From NCBI RefSeq assembly GCF_003855155.1, contig NZ_CP034073.1, positions 3,162,001 to 3,226,000 of the forward strand: a stretch of 64,000 nt of DNA. Direction: 5' to 3'. The notes beneath the pieces were generated by a model. That model was not told the origin of the DNA and did not search any database. It worked only from the letters and a program-made list of their open reading frames with translations. Both the position numbers and the translations under genes were made by a program. How positions within the stretch are numbered: the first letter of the stretch is position 1; every line of letters starts with the position of its first letter. Positions 26,177 through 35,089 of this stretch are shown here, in pieces. The DNA comes from Shewanella psychromarinicola. Its GTDB lineage: Bacteria; Pseudomonadota; Gammaproteobacteria; Enterobacterales; Shewanellaceae.

Positions 26177-26201
26177 GATCTCAAAATAATCATTTGAGGT
26201 C
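26177..26201 (+). promoter_or_regulatory. Hairpin sequestering the ribosome site of the TonB receptor gene
   Basis: GATCTCAAA and TTTGAGGTC pair over 9 positions with one G-T pair; the right arm contains the GAGG ribosome site (26196-26199), 4 bases before the ATG at 26204. There is no T-run, so the expression platform appears to be translational. Competing pairing with the riboswitch would release or trap the site. Confidence 0.7.
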
Positions 26202-26203
26202 CT

Positions 26204-28405
26204 ATGTTCACGATAAATCCTACTACGTTACACCAGACACCCATAGCATTAGCTGTTTTTGCAGCGTTAAGCTCGCCGATTGTTATGGCTAAAACTGCTG
26301 ATATCGAAAGCGTCACCCCCGAATATGAAAAAATGGAAGTCATTATTGTTAATGCTGATTTTAGTAATATCAGTCTTGATAAAATGCCCTCTAGCGTGAC
26401 CGTCATTGACGCTCAACAACTTGAAGATGAAGGCGCACAACATTTCGAAGATGTGCTTAACTCTATCGCTAACTTTAATTGGTCCGGCGGCAGCTCTCGT
26501 CCTAAATATTTTCAAATTCGCGGCGTTGGTGAGCAAGAACAATATCAAGGCGCACCTAACTCATCAGTTGGTTTTGTGGTCGATGACATCGACTTATCTG
26601 GCCTTGGTATGGTGTCGAGCATGTACGACATGCAGCAGGTGGAAGTCTTACGTGGTCCACAAGGCACCCAATATGGTGCCAACGCGTTAGCCGGATTAAT
26701 TTACTTAAAAAGCAATGACCCCACTGAATCGTTTGAGCATGGTGCAAAAGTCAGCTTAGGTGATGATAATCTTGCTACTCTTTCTGGTTTCAGCTCCGGT
26801 CCGCTAAATGATTCAGGCAAATTGCTCTATCGAGTATCGTTAGAGCAACATAACCAAAACGGCTACCGTGACAACCTTTATCTTAATCGCGACGATACCA
26901 ATGAACGTGACGAGTTAACTGCCAGAGCTAAATTACGTTGGTATGCTACTGACGATCTGCAAGTTGATTTAACCTTGTTACATGCAAATTTTGATAATGG
27001 CTATGATGTGTGGACATTGGATAATAATCGCAGCAACACCTTAACCGACCAACCCGGTATCGATACCCAAAAAACCACAGGGGCTGGGATTAAGTTTATT
27101 TATACTGGTGTGCAAACATTTGACTTCACCTCGTTAACCTCATTCGCGCAAACCAACCACCATAATGGTTATGATGGCGATTGGGCTAATTCCGATTATT
27201 GGGCAAGTAAAGCTTGTACGGCTTATGATGCCGATGGTGTCGTTAATGGTACCGAACCTTGTGTTTATGATTATACCTGGGATAAAGAGGGTGACCGCAA
27301 AACCTTAACTCAAGAGTTTCGTCTATCGTCAAAAAATGGCGGACGAATTTGGGCAGATAGCACCGACTGGTTAGTGGGTGTGTATGCGATGAATTTGAAA
27401 GAAGATAATGACTTATATTCAGAATACAACACTTATCCAGATGAAGTGCTGCAGTCAAGTTACGATGCGACCAACTATGCAGTATTTGGTCAGTTAGACA
27501 GTCATTTAGGCGATGATTATTTATTGTCTACAGGATTACGATTAGAGCGTCGTGATAGTGATTACAGTGACAGTAATAAGGATGGTTTTGCCCCGTCAGA
27601 AGATATGTGGGGGGGCCATATTGCATTATCAAAAGTTATTAATGCGGATCATAATGCCTATGTTCGTATCGCCCGGGGTTATAAAGCGGGTGGATTTAAT
27701 ATGACATTACCTGCCCAATTGTCTGACAAGAAAGAGTTCGATACTGAGATCCTATATAACTATGAAGTGGGTTTAAAGTCGAGTTGGTTTGACGGTGAAG
27801 TCGATTCTACAGTGGCGCTATTTTATATGGATCGCCAAGATCAACAAGTGGCTGCGTCTTTACAAGACCCTGATAGCCCGCAGCGATTTATTCTTTTTAC
27901 CGAAAACGCTGGCAGTTCAAAAAACTACGGCGCAGAGCTTGATGCAAAATGGTACTTAACTGAAAATATTGAATTTTATGGTAGCTTTGGTTGGTTGGAA
28001 ACCGAATATGGCCAATATCAATACAGTGATAAATACGGTTCTACCATTGATTTGTCGGGTCGTGAACTGGCCCATTCTCCTAATGTCACTTACAGTGCGG
28101 GCATGACGTATGTCGCTGACTCTGGTTGGTTCGCCAACGTTAATGCCAGTGGTAAAAGCCAGTTTTATTATTCGGACAGCAATGAGTCCCAGTCAGAAGC
28201 CTATACCATTTATAACGCACGTCTAGGTTATGAAACGCCGACGTGGTCAGCTTATTTATGGGGCCGCAATTTGTTTGATGAACAATATGGCGTGCGTGGT
28301 TTTTACTTTGGCAACGAGCCAGATCAAGACTGGGCAGACAAGCAATACATTCGTTATGGTGATCCGCGCCAATTAGGTGTGACACTAGAAATCCAATTTA
28401 TGTAA
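26204..28405 (+). CDS. TonB-dependent receptor, probable thiamine uptake
   Basis: An outer-membrane gated porin of 733 residues. The signal peptide ends near VMAKTADI. The plug domain (about 45-170) starts MPSSVTVIDAQQLEDEGA and includes FQIRGVGE and VEVLRGPQGTQYGANALAG; the rest is a 22-strand barrel ending in an aromatic-rich strand (VTLEIQFM). Its substrate is inferred from the TPP riboswitch upstream and the PnuT and thiamine kinase genes downstream, an arrangement predicted for thiamine in Shewanella (Omr1-type). A free thiamine or thiamine-moiety substrate cannot be decided here. Confidence 0.9.
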   Translation: MFTINPTTLHQTPIALAVFAALSSPIVMAKTADIESVTPEYEKMEVIIVNADFSNISLDKMPSSVTVIDAQQLEDEGAQHFEDVLNSIANFNWSGGSSRPKYFQIRGVGEQEQYQGAPNSSVGFVVDDIDLSGLGMVSSMYDMQQVEVLRGPQGTQYGANALAGLIYLKSNDPTESFEHGAKVSLGDDNLATLSGFSSGPLNDSGKLLYRVSLEQHNQNGYRDNLYLNRDDTNERDELTARAKLRWYATDDLQVDLTLLHANFDNGYDVWTLDNNRSNTLTDQPGIDTQKTTGAGIKFIYTGVQTFDFTSLTSFAQTNHHNGYDGDWANSDYWASKACTAYDADGVVNGTEPCVYDYTWDKEGDRKTLTQEFRLSSKNGGRIWADSTDWLVGVYAMNLKEDNDLYSEYNTYPDEVLQSSYDATNYAVFGQLDSHLGDDYLLSTGLRLERRDSDYSDSNKDGFAPSEDMWGGHIALSKVINADHNAYVRIARGYKAGGFNMTLPAQLSDKKEFDTEILYNYEVGLKSSWFDGEVDSTVALFYMDRQDQQVAASLQDPDSPQRFILFTENAGSSKNYGAELDAKWYLTENIEFYGSFGWLETEYGQYQYSDKYGSTIDLSGRELAHSPNVTYSAGMTYVADSGWFANVNASGKSQFYYSDSNESQSEAYTIYNARLGYETPTWSAYLWGRNLFDEQYGVRGFYFGNEPDQDWADKQYIRYGDPRQLGVTLEIQFM

Positions 28406-28458
28406 TAGCTTATAGCCGCTGTAACCTCGGTTGTAGTGGTTTTTATTAAGGAATAGCA

Positions 28459-28719
28459 ATGAAGTTAACTGCAGAAATCAGCATGTATCCGTTTAATGAA
28501 AATTATCTCGATCCGATCCAATGGTTTATCGGCAGAGTGGATAGTTATGACAATATTCAACGAGTCACTAATGCGATGGCAACACAAGTGTGTGGTGAGT
28601 ATGGCGATGTTATGTCGATGCTAGCCGTTGAAATGCAGGCCGCTCACCAAAAATGGGGCAAGGCCGTTTTTGTGTGTAAATTTATTGGTGGTGAGCTCAA
28701 CCTTGCTCATAGCGAATAA
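28459..28719 (+). CDS. YkoF/MTH1187-like thiamine-binding protein
   Basis: An 86-residue cytoplasmic protein of the thiamine-binding YkoF-like superfamily with a ferredoxin-like fold. It opens KLTAEISMYPFNENYLDPIQ and has a later strand GKAVFVCKFIG, as usual in this family. YkoF binds thiamine or HMP. The gene lies between the TonB receptor and pnuT, 5 bases before the latter, so it belongs to the riboswitch-controlled operon and may hold imported thiamine. Confidence 0.8.
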   Translation: MKLTAEISMYPFNENYLDPIQWFIGRVDSYDNIQRVTNAMATQVCGEYGDVMSMLAVEMQAAHQKWGKAVFVCKFIGGELNLAHSE

Positions 28720-28724
28720 CCACA

Positions 28725-29420
28725 ATGAGTGAGTTACTCTCAACAATACAGCAAGTTTTAGGAGAGGCGTCATTAATGACGTTCTGGGAAGCCATTGCCG
28801 TTATGCTGGCACTGGCTTACTTAATTCTTGCTATGCGGACCAATATTTGGTGTTGGTCTGCGGCATTTATTAGCACCGCCATTTATACGGTATTGTTTTG
28901 GAATGTGTCTTTGTTAATGGAGTCGGTACTCAATATCTATTATATGGGCATGGCGGTGTATGGTTATTGGCTGTGGTTACATGTGCCGTCCTCGCAGCAG
29001 CGAAATCAGCATAATAGTGCTCAGCACAATATAGAGAGCCATCAACTTAACATTACCAGTTGGTCGTGGAGTACTCATGCTGTTGTCATCGGCGTCACAT
29101 CTTTGGTGTCTTTACTGGTGGGGTATGTTATGGCTAATCATACCTCTGCAGCATTTCCCTATATCGACGCGGCAACCACTTGTTTTGCGGTAGTGACAAC
29201 CTATTTAGTGGCAAAAAAAGTACTGGAGAATTGGCTCTATTGGGTCGTCATTGATTTTGTGTCTATTTACCTTTATTTCCAAAAAGGCTTGATGTTGACA
29301 TCAGGTCTGTTTGTTTTATACGTCGCGATGGCGGTTGGGGGTTACATTATGTGGCGCAAGAAATATTATCATCATATTATACAGCAAGATAACGTTGCCC
29401 AAGACGTGGTTGGTGTATAG
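28725..29420 (+). CDS. pnuT: PnuT thiamine transporter (PnuC family)
   Basis: An inner-membrane transporter of the PnuC superfamily, 231 residues, with about seven membrane segments. Family motifs are visible in the first half (TNIWCWSAAFISTAIYTVLF, then MAVYGYWLW) and the second half (YLVAKKVLENWLYWVVIDF). PnuC-like carriers in thiamine-regulated operons are PnuT and act by facilitated diffusion with metabolic trapping by phosphorylation. The thiamine kinase gene follows after about 36 bases, which supports that model. The loop after residue 85 is rich in Gln, His and Asn. Confidence 0.88.
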   Translation: MSELLSTIQQVLGEASLMTFWEAIAVMLALAYLILAMRTNIWCWSAAFISTAIYTVLFWNVSLLMESVLNIYYMGMAVYGYWLWLHVPSSQQRNQHNSAQHNIESHQLNITSWSWSTHAVVIGVTSLVSLLVGYVMANHTSAAFPYIDAATTCFAVVTTYLVAKKVLENWLYWVVIDFVSIYLYFQKGLMLTSGLFVLYVAMAVGGYIMWRKKYYHHIIQQDNVAQDVVGV

Positions 29421-29456
29421 CCAATAACAATACAATCTCCCTAGAGTAAATATTTG

Positions 29457-30455
29457 ATGTCCCAACCCTTGTTATCGCTACCTAACAATGTGCTTGAAAT
29501 GATGCAACAAATGATGCCAGTAGCATTGTTTCACAGACTCAACGCACAATGTACTGCAATATCGTTCCTCAACACCGGGATCAGCAATGTTAACATTAAG
29601 TTATCTTGCGATGACGGCGATAAGGTATTGAGAGTTAATCAACCCCACAGTACTTGGTGCGATAGGGCGCTTGAAGTCGAATGTTGGCAAGCCGCGATGG
29701 CTGCTAACATTGCACCTGCATTAATTTGGGTCAGTGATGATAAAAAAGTGTATTTAAGTGAGTTTATTGATCAACCCGACATAGACTGGTCGATATTTTC
29801 CGCAATGCACAGTAATGCATCTATCCAGCAGGAAACAAATAAACCTGTTTTAGCCGTTGATGCTGTCCCTTTGTTAAGCGCATTATTGAGTAAACTTAGT
29901 GCGTTACCAGTGCCTCGTACCAGTATTACCGTGAGTGTGCAATGGCAACAATATGTGCATCAATTAGATTCTTTAAGTACCACGCAAACCGAACCACAAT
30001 GGCATCATGCTTGGCAGCAATTGTTACGCTTAAATGGATTTGTTCAGCATTGGTTATCGCAGTTAGAAGCGTGTGTTTTGTTGCCCGTTTTTTGTCATCG
30101 AGATTTAACCCCGCACAATTTACTTCTTGGCGGCAGCGTATCGCATCAGCTATTAAGCATTGATTATGAATATGCGGTGGCCAGTCATCCGTTATTCGAT
30201 TTAGCCAGCGTGATAGCCAGTCATCAACTATCGACAACCCAAGTGAGTCAATTAATTGATAACGTGATTATCCAATATTGCCAAATATCGAGCCTCACAG
30301 ATGTTGCGGCGGCTAAAGCTGCGTTACCTGCTGCAATAAATTGTTTTTGGTTATTCTCAGCGATGTGGGCATTATTAATGGCAGCTAAAGAACCGCACAA
30401 ATCTACACAATACTTACAATACTTTACAAAGTATTTTACATTAATTACTTGCTAA
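29457..30455 (+). CDS. thiK: Thiamine kinase (APH/choline-kinase fold)
   Basis: A predicted kinase phosphorylating imported thiamine, 332 residues. The aminoglycoside-phosphotransferase fold is visible in FCHRDLTPHNLLLGG (catalytic Asp) and LLSIDYEYAVASHPLFDLAS (metal-binding Asp). The N-terminal NTGISNVNIKL segment is the nucleotide loop. Position at the end of the riboswitch-controlled operon gives the substrate, as fold alone would also allow choline or homoserine. The ATG at 29457 is used; an in-frame TTG lies one codon upstream. Confidence 0.82.
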   Translation: MSQPLLSLPNNVLEMMQQMMPVALFHRLNAQCTAISFLNTGISNVNIKLSCDDGDKVLRVNQPHSTWCDRALEVECWQAAMAANIAPALIWVSDDKKVYLSEFIDQPDIDWSIFSAMHSNASIQQETNKPVLAVDAVPLLSALLSKLSALPVPRTSITVSVQWQQYVHQLDSLSTTQTEPQWHHAWQQLLRLNGFVQHWLSQLEACVLLPVFCHRDLTPHNLLLGGSVSHQLLSIDYEYAVASHPLFDLASVIASHQLSTTQVSQLIDNVIIQYCQISSLTDVAAAKAALPAAINCFWLFSAMWALLMAAKEPHKSTQYLQYFTKYFTLITC

Positions 30456-30505
30456 TATGCTCTGATAAAGTACAAATAAGGTAAATTTCGATAAGGGAAT
30501 TATCT

Positions 30506-31351
30506 GTGTCTAAAAAATTGATTGTCCTACTGTTAAGTAGCCTATTATTTGTCGGCTGTTCCACTAAAATAAGCTATTTCTTTTTGGATTGGGCGATAGA
30601 GTGGGAGGTTGAAGAATACGTAGACTTAACCTCAGAGCAGCAAGACAAATTTGATATTATTATTGAATCGTTTTTAGTCTGGCATCGCCAACAAGAATTA
30701 CCCCGTTATCGTGATCAACTGTCTTTATTATCGACATTAACGAATCAACAAACCATGACCCCAGAGCTATGGCTTAAACAAGTGTCAATGGCGAAGGCCC
30801 ATTGGTCCAGAATTTTCGATTTTGTTATGCCTGATCTGTTACCTATTTTGGCGAGCTTATCTGATGAACAAGTTGATCAGGTACTGACGCAGCTAAAAAA
30901 AGAACAAAAAGAATTAATCGAAGAATACGCCGGCAAAGATAAAGCCGAGTTGATAATCGACTCAGATAAAAGAATCGCAAAAAAATTATCAGAATGGACC
31001 GGTGATATAACCGATGCGCAAAAAGACATCATTCATCAAGCCAATACGCAACGTTTAGCGACCTTGGATATGTGGCTAGAGTATCGCCATGAATGGTTGA
31101 GTCAATTTGAACAAGCGATGAAACGCCGTCAGCAAACTGATTATTTTACCCAACAAATGAAATTATTAATGATCTCGCCAGATGAACTTAAATCTGAGGT
31201 GTATCGCGATAATGTTACCGAAAACACCCGTAAATTTGGTTCAATGTTAATTGCGCTTAATCAAACGTTTAGTCAAAAACAACGTAAGCACTTCGACAAA
31301 AAATTAGCAGAATTAGTAGAAGATTTAACTGAATTACACTTAGACAAATAA
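30506..31351 (+). CDS. DUF6279-type lipoprotein
   Basis: A 281-residue predicted lipoprotein of unknown function: the signal peptide ends in LLFVGC (lipid-modified Cys18), followed by a mainly helical, highly charged body starting YFFLDWAIEWEVEEYVDLTS. The family, common in marine gammaproteobacteria, has no known role that I can state. The start is GTG, supported by AAGGG 8 bases upstream. It lies 50 bases after the thiamine kinase gene and may be read from it or on its own. Confidence 0.72.
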   Translation: MSKKLIVLLLSSLLFVGCSTKISYFFLDWAIEWEVEEYVDLTSEQQDKFDIIIESFLVWHRQQELPRYRDQLSLLSTLTNQQTMTPELWLKQVSMAKAHWSRIFDFVMPDLLPILASLSDEQVDQVLTQLKKEQKELIEEYAGKDKAELIIDSDKRIAKKLSEWTGDITDAQKDIIHQANTQRLATLDMWLEYRHEWLSQFEQAMKRRQQTDYFTQQMKLLMISPDELKSEVYRDNVTENTRKFGSMLIALNQTFSQKQRKHFDKKLAELVEDLTELHLDK

Positions 31352-31443
31352 TACATATTTATAGCTGTTAATCGCATAAGCTGAAATGTTTTTAATCTTC
31401 AGCGGGTCTATTACTACAACAACGATTTCAGCCTAGGTTATTT

Positions 31444-32043
31444 ATGCAGACACTAAGTAGATTATATCAACAGTTTTTAAATGTGATTAAACATACAGAA
31501 GGCTTTGCTCCATTAGCGTTAAGGATTTATTTAGCACCAGTGTTAATGCAGGCTGGTTACAACAAATTATCACATTTTGAAGACACAGCCGCTTGGTTTG
31601 GTAATCCAGATTGGGGGTTAGGCTTACCGATGCCAGAAGTGATGACTGCTCTGGCTGCAGGCACAGAGTTGTTTGGTGGTTTTTTACTGTTAATTGGTTT
31701 GGCGACACGTATTGTGGCACTGCCGATGATGGCAACCATGGTGGTAGCCGCTTTTGCGGTGCACTTACCTAATGGCTGGTTAGCTATTGCCGATGCAAGT
31801 TCGTGGTTAGCCAATGAGCAAGTGTTGGCTTCAGCGGAAAAACTGTCTGCAGCAAAAGCGATTTTACAACAGCATGGTAATTATGAATGGTTAACCAGTT
31901 CAGGTAATTTCGTTATTCTCAATAATGGTATTGAGTTTGCCATTACCTACTTGATCATGCTATTTGCCATCTTTGCGCTGGGCGGCGGTCGTTACACCAG
32001 TGTCGATTATTTTATTTCTCGTCGTTATTTAAACAATACTTAA
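31444..32043 (+). CDS. DoxX-family membrane protein
   Basis: A 199-residue inner-membrane protein with four main hydrophobic segments. The DoxX pattern is visible in LRIYLAPVLMQAGYNKLSHF, the Gly-rich ALAAGTELFGGFLLLIGLAT and MMATMVVAAFAVHLPNGW. It contains an unusually long hydrophilic insert (about residues 118-155) before the last segment, as in several marine DoxX proteins. DoxX relatives have been linked to redox and sulfur metabolism, but no specific role can be inferred. A terminator follows. Confidence 0.8.
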   Translation: MQTLSRLYQQFLNVIKHTEGFAPLALRIYLAPVLMQAGYNKLSHFEDTAAWFGNPDWGLGLPMPEVMTALAAGTELFGGFLLLIGLATRIVALPMMATMVVAAFAVHLPNGWLAIADASSWLANEQVLASAEKLSAAKAILQQHGNYEWLTSSGNFVILNNGIEFAITYLIMLFAIFALGGGRYTSVDYFISRRYLNNT

Positions 32044-32091
32044 GCGCTATTTTCCTCAACAGGTGTTAACACAGATGATGTAAAGTTTTGA

Positions 32092-32120
32092 AAATAACCC
32101 ACCAATTAAGTGGGTTATTT
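32092..32120 (+). terminator. Probable terminator after doxX
   Basis: AAATAACCCAC / GTGGGTTATTT with a 7-base loop. The T-tract is short (ATTTG), so efficiency may be moderate. Confidence 0.65.
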
Positions 32121-32160
32121 GTTAACATTAGTATCAGAACTCATCTAGAAGGACCGTATC

Positions 32161-32709
32161 TTGGACGCAACACAACTGCTACTAACCCGCCAATCAACTC
32201 CACGTCTTATTGCCCCTGCGCCGAATGCTGAGCAACTTACATTGTTACTCGATTCTGCAGCAAGAGTACCCGACCATGGTGCCTTGACCCCATGGGAGTT
32301 TATTATCGCAATCGATGAAGGTTTGGCTAAACTGGCGAATATTTTTGTTGATGCAGCTAAAAAAAAGGGTGCAGATGATGCTTTTTTAGCTAAAGTTGGC
32401 AATATGCCTTATCGCGCACCTATGGTGATTACTGTGGTCGCTAAAACGCAAGCACATAATAACGTTCCCGCTTTAGAGCAGCACATTGCAGCCGGTTGTG
32501 CGACGATGGCCATGCAGCAAGCTGCATTTTCGATTGGGCTTGGTGCAGTATGGCGTACAGGCGATTTTGCTTTTGATGCTAATGTTCATCAACAATTAGG
32601 TTTGTCGGCACAAGACCAAATAGTGGGCTTTTTATATGTAGGCACACCAGCGGTAACGGCGCCAACAAAGCCATTAAAAAATGGACGCCAATTCGCTCGC
32701 TATTTATAA
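32161..32709 (+). CDS. ydjA: NAD(P)H nitroreductase YdjA-like
   Basis: An FMN-dependent nitroreductase-family protein, 182 residues, the small YdjA type. The start MDATQLLLTRQSTPRLIAPA aligns well with E. coli YdjA, and the C-terminal GLGAVWRTGDFAFDANVHQQ and VGFLYVGTP are family features. The start codon is TTG: this position gives the family N-terminus and has AAGGAC upstream. The physiological substrate is unknown. Confidence 0.9.
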   Translation: MDATQLLLTRQSTPRLIAPAPNAEQLTLLLDSAARVPDHGALTPWEFIIAIDEGLAKLANIFVDAAKKKGADDAFLAKVGNMPYRAPMVITVVAKTQAHNNVPALEQHIAAGCATMAMQQAAFSIGLGAVWRTGDFAFDANVHQQLGLSAQDQIVGFLYVGTPAVTAPTKPLKNGRQFARYL

Positions 32710-32789
32710 GCGGGAGTAACAGATAATATAAGCCTTAATTTAGCCACGTGGCTCGCTGATGCTGGGATGGTTAAATAGGGCTAGGGCGT

Positions 32790-32990
32790 CTATTCGTAGA
32801 ATTCAAGTGGGATTATGTTCTGATAAACATAATAGCCTAATGGTCCCATCAATAAACTGAGCATCGACCAGACAAAACGTTGAGCATTTCCGATAGGTGC
32901 TTTCGACATTAAGGCTCGATAGCAAAAGTGAATATGTAAAATTAGTAATGCGATAAGCATTATGACTAACGTAATATCCATATTATCCAT
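32790..32990 (-). CDS. Small two-helix membrane protein (PLDc_N-like)
   Basis: A 66-residue protein with two hydrophobic segments separated by a short basic loop. The ending WSMLSLLMGPLGYYVYQN resembles the PLDc_N-type small membrane proteins, which have a helix, a Pro/Gly break and a YxxYQ-like end. No function is known. It points toward the YdjA gene on the opposite strand. Confidence 0.6.
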   Translation of the reverse strand: MDNMDITLVIMLIALLILHIHFCYRALMSKAPIGNAQRFVWSMLSLLMGPLGYYVYQNIIPLEFYE

Positions 32991-33158
32991 GTCATGTTCC
33001 TTTGCGTTCTAGCAATGACTTATTTAAGTGTAAACTTAAAATCTCAATTTGCAGTAAAAATAATAGTAATCCATGTTATTAAACGGCTATTCACTGCTAA
33101 CATCTTTAATCTACTTTAAAAATTAACGGATTAATAGTCTGTAAACTACTAAATATTA

Positions 33159-34131
33159 CATGCCTATGCATCTGAGTCAGTTTTGGCCTATTCTTATAGT
33201 ATAAATCAAGACTAGAAGTGAGATTTGCTATGAAAATGCCTGAAACGAGTTTTTTTGAATGGCAACGTCAATTCAGCGCTGAAATTGATTGCTTAAATCA
33301 CATTAAGAAAATGAGATGGCCTAATGGTTTTGTTTGCCCTAGATGCTCTTGTGAGCATGCCTATGAGCTTACAACCCGCAATGTATATGAATGCAGTCAA
33401 TGTCATAAACAAACATCGGTCACAGCAGACACATTATTCCACGGTAGCCGTATTCCTATCACTAAGTGGTTTTGGGCAATCTACTTTTTAGGCTCAGATA
33501 AAGGCAGTATTTCAGCATTAAGATTGAGCAAGCACATTGAAGTTAATTGGCGAACGGCACGTTTGATATTAAGTAAGCTGAGAACGGCTATGGGCCATAG
33601 AGACAGCTTATATAGACTGTCAGGCGTTATTGAAATTGATGATGCGTTAGTGGGTGGCAGAAGGAAGGGCAAGCGTGGACGTGGAGCAGAAGGTAAAACA
33701 CCTGTTTTAGTTGCCGTTGAAAGCAAAGGAAAAAGAGCTGGATTTATTGCTATGCAGGCTGTAAATAGCGTTTGCCATGATAGTGTTGAAAAGTTCGTTG
33801 CCAAACTCTTAAGATACAGCAAAAAGTGCATACAGACGGCATACCTGCGTTAAACATTATAGATAAGACTCAACAACATGAAGCGAGGGTTACCCCCAGT
33901 GAGCTTGTTGATGAATGGCTCCCCTGGGTTCATATTGCCATTGGTAACTTAAAAGCATTTTTACTTGGGACATTCCATGGTGTTTCGGGAAAGTACCTAC
34001 AAGAATACCTGAGTGAGTTCTGTTATCGGTTCAATCGTAGACAAATGGAAAGAGAAATACCTAACAGATTGTTAAATTTGGCAATAATTCACACGCCAAT
34101 ACATTCTTACTGAGCCAACTGCATAGGCATG
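33159..34131 (+). mobile_element. IS1595-family insertion sequence, defective copy
   Basis: A 973-bp element bounded by imperfect inverted repeats starting CATGCCTATGCA at both ends (18 of the first 22 positions match). It is flanked by the 8-bp direct repeat AAATATTA (33151-33158 and 34132-34139), the target duplication size of IS1595 elements. It is nearly identical to the copy at 59340-60313 but one base shorter, and its transposase is frameshifted. Confidence 0.95.
33230..34113 (+). pseudogene. Frameshifted IS1595-family transposase
   Basis: The reading frame starts KMPETSFFEWQRQFSAEIDC, with the zinc-ribbon CPRCSCEH...CSQCHKQ and the first catalytic Asp region IEIDDALVGGRRKGKRG intact. 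A 1-base deletion near 33814 (CTTAAGATACAG versus CTTAACGAGACAG in the intact copy) shifts the frame; the first frame ends at 33853. The downstream part (HTDGIPALN, then IAIGNLKAFLLGTFHG) continues in another frame to the stop at 34111-34113. The element could move only with transposase from another copy. Confidence 0.93.
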
Positions 34132-34146
34132 AAATATTAATAATTT

Positions 34147-34863
34147 TTAATTGTTGCACAAAGGTATTAGTTGTCCATCATCATTTATTGAATGTTTGAG
34201 CTGAATCCCATTTCGTTGGGGTAACCACAATGGATATTTGTGCATGGTCACGTTAAATAACGGACTATTCATTAGCGTTGTTAACCAAACTCTCACTTTA
34301 GGGGATTGGTTGTTGTTAAACCATATCGGCTCAACATTAGCAAATTGGCGAATAAATGGAAAAATAGCCAAGTCAGCTAATGTGACGGTATCTGTGCATA
34401 AAAACCGATGTTGATTTAAGCAGGTTTCTAGACGTTGTATAAAGTTTTCTGCTTGTTGTCGATACCAGAGTTGACTGTATTCGGGGTATCTGTCGGCATA
34501 CTTATATTTATCTAACCACGGTTTAAATTCATTATCGTTAGCATTAATGAGCGATTCTGTTGCTGGCTTATCTAACCAATATTGCAGTGACTGATACTCG
34601 GCTGGGGTTAAGTAGTTGGTTTCTGGTGCTGGGAGCTCAGTTAATGCAAAGCGCATAATATCAATACTTTCACTGATCACTTGGTTATCTGTTGTGACCA
34701 GCACTGGTACTGTGCCTTTGGCCGAAATGGCTAACATCTCTGCGGGTTTATGTTTAAGTTCAATTTCACGCACTAACGGATTAAGTTGGCTCAAATGAAG
34801 GCTAATACGTGCCCGCATGGCATAAGGACAGCGACGAAAGGTGTACAAAATAGCAGAATTCAT
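34147..34863 (-). CDS. Glutathione S-transferase-like protein
   Basis: A 238-residue protein with an N-terminal thioredoxin-fold GST domain, starting NSAILYTFRRCPYAMRARIS with a CPYA motif like glutaredoxin 2 and omega-class enzymes, and a helical C-terminal domain (TLADLAIFPFIRQFANV). The single active-site cysteine suggests a glutathione-dependent thiol transferase. I choose the ATG at 34863; upstream in-frame starts add a hydrophobic tail that does not fit the family. The 3' end lies 15 bases from the IS end, so the IS inserted just past the gene without damage. Confidence 0.86.
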   Translation of the reverse strand: MNSAILYTFRRCPYAMRARISLHLSQLNPLVREIELKHKPAEMLAISAKGTVPVLVTTDNQVISESIDIMRFALTELPAPETNYLTPAEYQSLQYWLDKPATESLINANDNEFKPWLDKYKYADRYPEYSQLWYRQQAENFIQRLETCLNQHRFLCTDTVTLADLAIFPFIRQFANVEPIWFNNNQSPKVRVWLTTLMNSPLFNVTMHKYPLWLPQRNGIQLKHSINDDGQLIPLCNN

Positions 34864-35089
34864 TAGGGACCATATCAAATTAAGTCTGGCTAATAGAGTA
34901 ACGCTTTTAAGGCCTGAATCCCAAAATAAAATGCTCACAACAAAGTAAAAAGGTGCGTCGGATTGTTTTAGTATTTTTTTGAGTGTGACTTAGGTATACT
35001 TGCGGCCGTTTTTTTGAGTCTGTGCACAGTGTGCCGGCCATATTATATGCACTGGAAATTAAGTTCCAGCCAGCGGAGTTTCAACAGTT

